DNA of 64,000 bases, taken from contig MBPM02000005.1 in the NCBI GenBank assembly GCA_001695595.3, positions 744,001 through 808,000 on the forward strand, given 5' to 3'. The stretch comes from Plasmopara viticola. Its lineage: Eukaryota; Oomycota; Peronosporomycetes; Peronosporales; Peronosporaceae. Positions 56,771 to 64,000 of this stretch are shown here, in pieces; the first letter of the stretch is position 1, and each line of letters begins with the position of its first letter. Below the pieces are notes generated by a model, which was not told where the DNA came from, did no database searches, and saw only the letters and a list, made by a program, of their open reading frames with translations. A program made the translations under genes and the position numbers.

Positions 56771-58054
56771 ATGCGCGTTCGCTACCTCCTCATCGCACTA
56801 CTGGCCGGTATCCTCGCAGCCATTGACTCGACACGGCCGAATCTTAAGTCAGCTACATTCCGTGAAGAAGTCTCGCCTCCGTCCAATGGCGATGATGTTG
56901 CTGCAATAGGCACAAGTGTCGGCCATGAAGACAGGGCCAGACCAGTTGAAAACGAAATGACGATTTCACGATTTGTCGAGGACGTCCTATTGAGCGATGC
57001 CAAAAGTCGACGTAGAGCTGTGGAGGGTTTCAGCAAACAATACGCTGCGATGATTGAAAATCAGGTCTCGCCCCAGAAAGTTTACCGTGAGATCGTAGGC
57101 GATTTTAAGGGAAAGACACTTTTGATCACCCAACCATGGAGAAAGTGGGCCTTCTTGGCCAGTAAATATTGCGCTAAAGAAGGCAAGGATCCACATGAGT
57201 ATATCACTAAGGTCATGTTGAATCAGTATGGCGATCTTAAATTTATCAAGATACTGGCTGCTGCGGCGGACAAACCTTCGACGAAGAAGCTTGTCGTGAA
57301 ACTGCGGGAGGCACAAATTTCGGTATGGCTTAAAAAAAAATACCAACCCGAGTATGTTTATGATTTGCTGCAACCCCAATACATGTGGAAAAAAGACATT
57401 TTTGACAGCCCGTGGTTTGCTGCTTGGACCCTCTATATTAAGCGTCTGCACAAGGCCGCAAATGCGAACGATCTCGTAGTCAAGGAAGTACGTAGCCTTT
57501 GCGATCTTATTGGATACGAACGTTTGCTCAAGATGCTGACGTTGCCGAAGAATGCTTCACACCCCAGAGGCGAGCAGTATTTGCGAGCGTTAATGTCGAT
57601 TATGGTGGATGAAGTGGTTGCCCCGAGCAATGTCGTGACCATGCTGCGGAAAGGCGTTAGAAAAGGCAACGATCAGTTCACATTGCTCTTGATTGACGAG
57701 CCAGCGAGCACGTTTTGGATGACTTACTACAAAAAATTTAACAAGCGCTATTCTCTTCACAATGGGTATTTGTTCAAAACGCTTACGTCGGTCTTCAAAT
57801 TGCCGGATCTGTTGACAATGCTACACGTGGCTTTGGAATCGTCAGATGATCACAGAAGTAGTATGGCGCTCGTGTATCTCGAAAAGCAATTTTTGGAATG
57901 GAAGACGGCTAAGGTGAAAAAAGTGACCGATATGAAGCCAAGCTTGACCGACTTACCGCTTGAAAATCGGCCGACGGCCAAAGCTATTTGGCTCGCGTAC
58001 ACCAAGTACTGCGAGCACAACACCCGTCCATCCAAAGCGGATTTTATAATGTAA
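56771..58054 (+). CDS. E8: secreted EER/(L)WY-type effector candidate
   Basis: An intact frame of 427 residues starting directly at the signal peptide (MRVRYL..ALLAGIL, with the following ATASA reduced to AAI before DSTR, a three-residue deletion). The EER position reads FREEV. The body is close to E1: SPQKVY, W-R-K-W-A with SKYC, W-L-K...YQPEYVY, FAAWTLY, PSNV, FWMTY and C-terminal W-L-A-Y. It is probably secreted, although the shortened signal-peptide end may shift cleavage. A gene-Y copy lies upstream in the same orientation, and two SINE-like insertions sit in the presumed promoter region. Confidence 0.85.
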   Translation: MRVRYLLIALLAGILAAIDSTRPNLKSATFREEVSPPSNGDDVAAIGTSVGHEDRARPVENEMTISRFVEDVLLSDAKSRRRAVEGFSKQYAAMIENQVSPQKVYREIVGDFKGKTLLITQPWRKWAFLASKYCAKEGKDPHEYITKVMLNQYGDLKFIKILAAAADKPSTKKLVVKLREAQISVWLKKKYQPEYVYDLLQPQYMWKKDIFDSPWFAAWTLYIKRLHKAANANDLVVKEVRSLCDLIGYERLLKMLTLPKNASHPRGEQYLRALMSIMVDEVVAPSNVVTMLRKGVRKGNDQFTLLLIDEPASTFWMTYYKKFNKRYSLHNGYLFKTLTSVFKLPDLLTMLHVALESSDDHRSSMALVYLEKQFLEWKTAKVKKVTDMKPSLTDLPLENRPTAKAIWLAYTKYCEHNTRPSKADFIM

Positions 58055-58989
58055 GTTTGGTGTCGTTTGTAGACAAAAGACTAAAGAGACGCTAACACTT
58101 CACAATACATAGCCAATGAATCCCATTATTTGTCTTTGTAGCATTATGTCATCGTCACTTCTTGTTGCCCGCCTTCTCAACGAAGCAATAACTGCGTAAG
58201 ATTTGCTTCTACATACCGATGCAATCGCTGCCACGATTATTTGCCAACCTTTGGCGCCGCGCTTACACACGGCATAGGCAAAATGTCACCATGCCGTAGA
58301 TTGCATCGCTACTTTAAAGTTCACGACGCTATACTCATAGGAACATGTTGTTGTGTGATAGTCGAGTTTTCGGGATCAGACGCAAGGCTCCAATCGATGA
58401 GGAGATGAGTCAAGAAACGATTTTGGATACCACTTAACTAATCCTGCATGCGGTAGATCCACTGCACAGATGGCTAATCCGTATTCATCATTCAACCAAT
58501 GACTGTGTTTATTGATTCAACACGTACCGCATCGAGAACCGTATGTAGAACATACAAGCTACAGAGCGTCCGTATAAAGTGTTAGGTTCGTCCGAGAGTG
58601 GAAGCGTTACCCTGACAACCCGTGTACAAGCATATTGGAATACATGTATGGAAAGACCTGTTCATTCTCTTACCATCGAGTCGACCCTAATAGACAACGT
58701 TAGCGCTCAACCGAAATTCTCGAAGCTCTTGTGCTACGTCAAGTACTCGTCTATTCTTCGGCGCTTGTTTGCACGTTACTCTCGTTTCTTTCTCGACAAA
58801 CGCTCAATACTTGATAGATCTTTATGCTGCTCTCAGTCGCTGCGATAGCTTCAAGCAAAATATGAAGCCGCGGCAGCGTTGCATTTATGCAATCACAAAG
58901 TGTGGTCACGCAGCTTCTAATCTCAACACTTAAGTAAAATGTTTTCATTAACTTTTTTAAATTCAACACTTAGGGAGCAAGCTCTACTT
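58055..58989. repeat. 3' flank of E8 (family-shared)
   Basis: Repeats the blocks found after E1, E6 and E7 in the same order; 58555-58640 carries the ctacagagcgtccgtataaag and gttaccctgacaacccg segments. 58720-58850 resembles 3450-3560 in reverse (LFARYSRFF, matching LFARYSHFF). No gene supported. Confidence 0.6.
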
Positions 58990-59562
58990 TCACAATTGTG
59001 ATATGGCGCGTGGAGTTTTCTTCACAAATTGTAATGTGATGCGAGAACTTGATATAGTGCTACAAGAGTGAGTCTCGAGTTCTCCAGTCTCTGCACGAAA
59101 AAATAAAGAATGAAAGCGCGCTGTTATCTCAGCGTTGGTGGTTGTTTGCCTGTCGTGTATATTGTTAGACAAATTCTGGACTGAAATACACTTACTGTAC
59201 GCTTGGACTACTCGTTTTCTGTCGGCAAAGTTGAGACTATACGGACTTGCGCCTCTTGAAGCGACTGGATACACGAGTGAGGAAACGGGGCGACAAAGTC
59301 TCGAGAAGAACTCAAGGATGTTGAAAAGGCAGCTTAGTATTGTATGGGATGTTATGTCGGTCAATGCAATTACTGCTAATAAGGCCTTTTGCGATGATAT
59401 TGTCGCCAGAATGTTGCTGAGGTATCCACGAATGAAATGAGCTCTTGTCGCAACAAATATCTTCATTGACATTTTGGCAACAACAATGATTGATATTTCT
59501 AGATACTTGCAACACTGTGCACAAGACCGGTTTGAAGATTGATAAGCGGAAGATGGAAGCAA
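58990..59562 (-). other. Distal 3' flank of E8 with a conserved peptide frame
   Basis: A 190-codon minus-strand ORF. Its last quarter contains NAEITARFHSLFFRAETGELE, a frame also kept near 3133 (+) and 46200-46320 (-). The N-terminal part is hydrophobic and unrecognised. This could be the least damaged copy of a small gene that travels with the effector block, or a stretch of decayed transposon. Only the shared tail is supported. Confidence 0.35.
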
Positions 59563-59950
59563 GACCGCAGTACAAAACAGCAGAAAGAACTACATGGGTT
59601 GGCAAGTCGATGGGGATAGAATACAGATATGCAGTTTTCTCTATTTTCAAGCAGTGGACGTTGTACATTGCGACTGATTTCAATCTGCAAAGAAAACAAA
59701 TTGCTTGTTGCAGCATCGCGTCTCTTTCTGCTGCAGTATGATCCAAAAGCATTTTTTTGCATTCCTTAGAACAATTTGTTTATTTCAAACAGGAATTTGA
59801 GAGATGGCCCACCGGTTTCGCTATTTTACCCAAAGAACAATTTATGAATTAAAGTGATCGACTTTCCTGGCTTCTGATTGGCTACTACACCAATCTCATA
59901 TGTAACTTACCCCATCTTCTCGCCGTAATCTTTGACGCCTTACATCATTA
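59563..59950. other. Unassigned stretch
   Basis: Short ORFs on both strands overlap without recognisable motifs. Nothing supported. Confidence 0.3.
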
Positions 59951-60407
59951 TGGACGGACTTGAAACTCTTGCCGAGCGTTCCTTTGCCTTCCGTGAGGAT
60001 GCCCGCGATGCGGTGGATGAAGAGCTTGCATCTCGAAGGTTTGTTTTCGCGATCAGGTGCCCGCGACATGTCATGGATACCGAGGACAAGGTATAGATGA
60101 TAAAGTCGACAGCATCGAGCTTATTTACTCATGTGGTAGATTGTCTGTGCTGACAGTCCTTTGCGCACGCGCACAACGCCGTATCGGCAGCAGCAGGCGT
60201 ACAAACTGCCTGTTTGTGCTCAACATCAACCGCAAATGCCTCACCAACGAATGGGCTGTGGCAGTCAAAAATGAAGAACACAATCACGACCCACTTGAGG
60301 ATGTATCGGTACACCCTGCAGGCCGCAATCTTACAGAAGAGCAGCGCATGAAAGTCCTAGCTGAGCTGAAGCTAGGCACAAAAGCCGTACGCTCGCCGTC
60401 AGCATGA
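59951..60407 (+). pseudogene. FAR1/MULE-type DNA-binding domain fragment
   Basis: An initial frame at 59951 (LAERSFAFREDARDAVDEEL, then RRFVFAIR) passes, after one frameshift near 60055, into a frame ending with C..NINRK...WAVAVKNEEHNHDP and RNLTEEQRMKV. The pattern of conserved C and the final H-N-H after W-x-V fits the FAR1-type zinc cluster at the N terminus of Mutator-like transposases. No transposase core follows. It is probably the 5' remnant of a MULE-type element. Confidence 0.6.
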
Positions 60408-60870
60408 ACTTCGCGATTCCGATGTACATGCAAGGTCCCTATGAACTATTGCATAAATCATTGCTCGTGCATCAAACGTGTGGTGTTTACTGGTAAACTA
60501 TGCGCCTCGGACGTGGGATTTTATATAGGTGAAGGAGACGCTGATTTCATCGTCAATGTCAATGTCAATGTAAAAGTTGGACGATTCTAGGTACATTGAA
60601 CGACGTTCCGTAGGCAAAAAAACATCACCGCATGTGTACTAGGTAGAATGTACGGAGTTTATTGAAGGTAGCCGGTTTCCCTCAGTTTTATTCCGGTTTC
60701 CGAGGCTGTCCAATACGAGCGGCTGTCCGACGGTTGAAACAAACAACGATGGTGTCATGGAAAGACGCACGGACAGGCGCACTCAAGATGATTGCGCCCG
60801 CATGGGAAGATGATTGCGCCCGGATGGTAAGTGGCTCTGATTGGCTTAGATAAATGAATGGCTTAATGTA
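60408..60870. other. Spacer between FAR1 fragment and Copia
   Basis: Contains a small tcaatg hexamer run (about 60558-60575). No gene recognised. Confidence 0.3.
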
Positions 60871-61020
60871 GCAAAGAGTTGTGAACTAAGGACCAAATGA
60901 ATACATTCACTTTGAAATCTTCTTTCTTTCTCACAAGTGTCTTCGCTCGATTCTCCCTCGCGCAGACTCTTCACCACACACCTCAAACTCTTCGCCTTCG
61001 CCCCGCTCACCCTTCCAACA
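60871..61020 (+). repeat. Probable 3' portion of the 5' LTR of the right-edge Copia
   Basis: The sequence ending ttccaaca at 61020 is followed at once by ggttatgagccc, a primer-binding site of the internal-initiator-tRNA type used by Copia elements. The LTR end resembles the TCAACA end of the LTR at 41872-41992, and the gaccaaatgaatacattcactt segment (60890) also resembles that LTR. The 5' boundary was not resolved. Confidence 0.5.
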
Positions 61021-61036
61021 GGTTATGAGCCCAACC

Positions 61037-61880
61037 ATGACCTCGGTGCATGACGTCTCGGCCAAGGTCGCCATCGACAAGTTCAACGGCGACAACTATG
61101 CAACGTGCGTGAAACCGCTACATGCGTGGCGTGTTCCTTACCAAGGCCGTGTGGCATGTTGTCAACCGCGAGGTGACTCCGACGTTTGTTGACCCTCGTG
61201 CCTCGGACGAATATGTCAGGACAAGCAACATTGCTTTTGGATTGATGCTGCTCCATATGGATGCGGACTATCACCACATTGTTGATGACTGCGAGGAAGC
61301 GTAGGTTGCGTGGGCGCGTATTAAGACGCTGTACGGCGGATCGCAAAAGGCCGGTCGCATCTACTTGAAGCGACAACTCTTCAGCATGGAGATGGTCGAA
61401 GGTGGTAATGTCTCGCATCACTGCAATGAAGTCCTCAATATCAGCGCAAAGCTTTCCAGTATCGGCGCGAAAATGGAGGACGAAGACGTTGCAATCTGCC
61501 TTTTGCGAAGTCTGCCCAAGAGCTACGAGAATGTCGTGCTCAACTTGGAGATCAGCAATGCGGAGTTGAGGACTCAGGATGTGGTTAAAGTGCTGACGAA
61601 TGAGCACATTAAGCGACAAGGGTCGAAAACTACGACAGTTAAGACTGAGGAAGTGGGAAAGGCGTTCAGCACAGAGCGAGAATATCACCAGTGCGCATAC
61701 TGCGGAAAATTGGGGCACTCGGCGGAGCGGTGCTGGACCAAGCAGAAAAATGAGAATCGGAATGCTCGACGCGGCGGCCAAGCTCGTGGACGCGGAGCAA
61801 ACAATGTTCACTATCGACCAAGCGATCAATACGACTACGACCGTGTTGCGTTTGCGGTCTCACTGGAGTGTGGACTTTAA
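61037..61880 (+). pseudogene. Copia gag (interrupted)
   Basis: Starts at one of two in-frame ATGs (61025 or 61037) with VAIDKFNGDNYAT, then a frameshift. From 61122 the frame continues through the UBN2-type region ([35 protein letters not shown]) to the CCHC zinc knuckle [14 protein letters not shown] (about 61690-61731) and an arginine- and glycine-rich tail. The zinc knuckle binds element RNA during packaging in this family. One internal TAG interrupts the frame at about 61302. Confidence 0.85.
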
Positions 61881-61892
61881 ACAACAAAAAAT

Positions 61893-63602
61893 ATGCCTGG
61901 AATATGGGCGATCGACAGTGGCGCAACGCATCACATATGCAACAACAAGAACAAATTTTCAAGACTCGATGAGAACAATTTCGGCGAACTCTCGGTCGCT
62001 GACGGAAACAAAACTACAATTGAAGGTGTCGGGACAATCATTGAACGCGTGGTTTTGCCTGATGGTATAGAATCCGACATTAAATTCAAGGACGTATTGT
62101 TCGTGCCAGCAATGAACAAGAATTTGCTTTCGGTGCCGCAAATCAACAAGAGTGGCAAGTTCCAAGTGGTATTTGATGGTCCACGCATGGACATTGCGCG
62201 CAAAGTCTCGAATCAGGTTGTGGCTACAGCAGACCTTGTGGACGGTCTTTACTGGCTTCGTACTTCCCAGTATTCAGCGAATTCGGCGGTGCGGGGACAA
62301 AACTGGAATCTGCACGCGAAAATGGGTCACGCTCCAATCGACATGCTTCGCAGGATGGTCAATGGTGGAATGATTAAGGACGCAAATGTGCCATTAGGTT
62401 CAAGTGATCAAGGCATGTGTCGAGGGTGTCAGTTAGGAAAAATGGTTCAAAAACCATTTCCTAGCTCCCAAGACAAGCGTCAATATGATACGTTTGAGCT
62501 CCTTCACTTCGACATATGCGGTCCCATGGAACAAGACTCTTTGAGTGGAAGCAGGTACTTGCTCCTCTTTGTAGACGAGGCCAGCGGATGCATGAAGGGC
62601 TTTTGCTTAAGGGCCAAATCTGAATCCGAAGAATGTCTCACAAGCTACATCCTCAAGGTTCAAACGCAATTCGGCAAGCAAGTCAAGTTTGTGAGACATG
62701 ATGGAGCGCGAGAATTCGCAACAAATTCGCTCAAGATCTTCTATGGCGATCAAGGTATTGAGCAGCAGGTCACGGTACCATACGCGCATCAAACAAATGG
62801 GACAGCTGAGCGGGCCATCAGAACTATCGTTACGATCGGCCGCACTTTACTGCACTATGCAAAACTTGACAAGTGCTTTTGGGGTGAAGCGGAAATGACG
62901 GCAATTTATATCAAGAATCGACTGCCTTCGCCCAAGATTGCAAGCAAAACCCCGCTTGAGATTGTGTACAAGTCCAAGCCAAGTGTAAAGCACCTGCGTG
63001 TATTCGGCTGCCGAATATTTACACTCACACCAAAAGAAAAGCGACTCAAGTGGGATCCAAAAGCTCGCGCCGGCATTTTTATGGGATATCAAGAGTCATT
63101 AAAGGCCTATCGGATCTTTGACATCGAGGCAGGACAAATAATTGTTAGTCGTGACGTCAACTTTGATAAATCAAGGCTTGGCTTCGCATCTACAGGGCCA
63201 CCAGATTCTGACAGTGATGACGATGACCTCAATCTTGATCCGCTCACCATCGATGACAGTAATTCAGTGTATCGAATGAATCTCAAGTTGTCCGGAAAGC
63301 GCAATAACCGATCAGGCACAAATGACGCGAACAATGATTCAGCTCTCCCACGTTACGAGTATCACGAGAAAGGACTCGAGGAATCAAGTGCGCCTGAAAG
63401 TCTTGACGAGCGACGAGCCAAACGCAGATCGGTCGAGCGCATGACCAGTAATCGGGAAAACGAAGACGAAAAGAGCGAAACAAATGATCATTCGGTGCCA
63501 CGCGATTTTTGGCATGCAAGCGCTAATGCAGTCGAAGCTACCGACCTTTCTGAACCATCGAGTTATCAAGATGCGGTAAGCGGACCAGATCAAGTACATT
63601 GA
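61893..63602 (+). CDS. Copia protease-integrase reading frame
   Basis: 569 codons open from the ATG at 61893, in the same frame as gag but after a TAA. Protease: [11 protein letters not shown] near the start. GAG-pre-integrase: [10 protein letters not shown] and CRGCQLGKM. Integrase core: [19 protein letters not shown] with the first catalytic D, HDGAREF with the second D, and [16 protein letters not shown] with the catalytic E. Then [23 protein letters not shown] C-terminal domain and an acidic, serine-rich linker. In an intact element it would be one polyprotein with gag and RT; a TGA ends it before the RT. Confidence 0.88.
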   Translation: MPGIWAIDSGATHHICNNKNKFSRLDENNFGELSVADGNKTTIEGVGTIIERVVLPDGIESDIKFKDVLFVPAMNKNLLSVPQINKSGKFQVVFDGPRMDIARKVSNQVVATADLVDGLYWLRTSQYSANSAVRGQNWNLHAKMGHAPIDMLRRMVNGGMIKDANVPLGSSDQGMCRGCQLGKMVQKPFPSSQDKRQYDTFELLHFDICGPMEQDSLSGSRYLLLFVDEASGCMKGFCLRAKSESEECLTSYILKVQTQFGKQVKFVRHDGAREFATNSLKIFYGDQGIEQQVTVPYAHQTNGTAERAIRTIVTIGRTLLHYAKLDKCFWGEAEMTAIYIKNRLPSPKIASKTPLEIVYKSKPSVKHLRVFGCRIFTLTPKEKRLKWDPKARAGIFMGYQESLKAYRIFDIEAGQIIVSRDVNFDKSRLGFASTGPPDSDSDDDDLNLDPLTIDDSNSVYRMNLKLSGKRNNRSGTNDANNDSALPRYEYHEKGLEESSAPESLDERRAKRRSVERMTSNRENEDEKSETNDHSVPRDFWHASANAVEATDLSEPSSYQDAVSGPDQVH

Positions 63603-63611
63603 AGAAAAGCA

Positions 63612-64000
63612 GTGAGTGCAGAATTGGATTCTTTGCGAATTCGCAACGTGTTTCGAGCGGCCAAACTCCCAGCAGGACAACATGCTATTGGAACGAAGTG
63701 GGTTTTCAAGATCAAGCGCAAAGCCGACGGATCAATTGAAAATTACAAGGCGCGTCTCGTCGCAAAAGATTCAAACAGCAATATGGCATTGACTACACGG
63801 AAACGTTTTCGCCTGTCGTCAAGTACGTCACACTGCGTATTGTGATCAGCTTGACAAAGTATGTGGGAGGCCCCTTGACCAGCTTGATGTTGTCACGGCA
63901 TTTCTCTACGGTGTAATGAAAGAAGTCGTTTACTGTGTGGTACCAGAGGGAGTGGAGATCGAAGGTAATTTCGATTGCGTGGAACTGTTGAAAGCAATTT
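63612..64000 (+). pseudogene. Copia reverse transcriptase, 5' part
   Basis: In the same frame as integrase after one stop: SAELDSLRIRN, then IGTKWVFKIKRKADGSIENY and KARLVAK, the standard start of Copia RT. A frameshift near 63768 leads to a different frame with the FSPVVKYVTLRIVIS segment, and the window ends before the catalytic YVDD motif. Confidence 0.85.

Larger units (their letters stand above)
61021..64000 (+). mobile_element. Ty1/Copia element, 5' two thirds, continues past the window
   Basis: The primer-binding site at 61021 is followed by gag, then protease, integrase and the start of reverse transcriptase. All are on the + strand and mostly in one frame, interrupted by a frameshift near 61110, an in-frame TAG at about 61302, a TAA at 61878-61880, a TGA at 63600-63602 where a tryptophan is expected, and a frameshift near 63768. 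It is better preserved than the Copia at 40398. The decay is still enough to make it non-autonomous. Confidence 0.9.

Noticed and set aside
59312..59752. 146-codon minus ORF overlapping the 190-codon ORF
   Set aside because: Overlapping frames without a conserved peptide; only the ITARFHSL part is shared with other flanks.

Overview
This window is eukaryotic, repeat-rich and gene-poor, and it most likely comes from a Peronosporales oomycete (a downy mildew or Phytophthora relative). The main evidence is a family of secreted proteins of about 430 residues. Each has a signal peptide, an EER-like motif without an upstream RxLR, and repeated W...Y helical modules of the (L)WY effector type. Non-LTR, Ty1/Copia and Ty3/Gypsy remnants surround them. 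The genus cannot be fixed from the sequence alone.

Layout. Bases 2-2308 hold the 3' part of a gene with four Tudor/Agenet-like repeats. Eight members of the effector family follow, called E1-E8 here. Intact members are E1 (4259-5551, -), E2 (26095-27387, -), E4 (31647-32918, +), E6 (47299-48591, -) and E8 (56771-58054, +). E3 (28576-29835, -) is broken by one in-frame stop, and E5 (43457-44744, +) and E7 (about 51110-52264, +) are decayed. A tandem array of ten 1.28-1.29 kb units occupies 6175-19058. Single diverged copies of the same unit lie at 24560-24780, 42170-42960, 49131-50300 and 54290-55420. Comparing the copies indicates that the unit is a decayed gene ('gene Y') whose sense strand is opposite to the short ORFs visible on the + strand of the array.

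Architecture. The locus is a mosaic of segmental duplications. A recurrent block is [gene Y] - [shared 5' flank] - [effector] - [shared 3' flank], with gene Y and the effector in the same orientation (E1, E5, E6, E8, and traces at E4). A second recurrent block is [Tudor-like gene] - [region X] - [effector], seen around E1 and E2; the second Tudor copy is a pseudogene. Only at E1 was gene Y amplified in tandem.

Mobile DNA. There is a degenerate LINE (about 34180-40397), a truncated Copia on the minus strand (40398-41992) with a recognisable 121-bp LTR, a second Copia at the right edge (61021-64000), a Gypsy reverse transcriptase fragment (22868-23727) with an internal 351-bp tandem duplication, a FAR1/MULE-like fragment (59951-60407), and five copies of a SINE-like element of about 325 bp with pentanucleotide tails and target-site duplications. 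A fragment resembling an N6-adenine methyltransferase lies at 53295-53663 (-).

All similarities between regions were judged by eye. No alignments, database searches or expression data were available.
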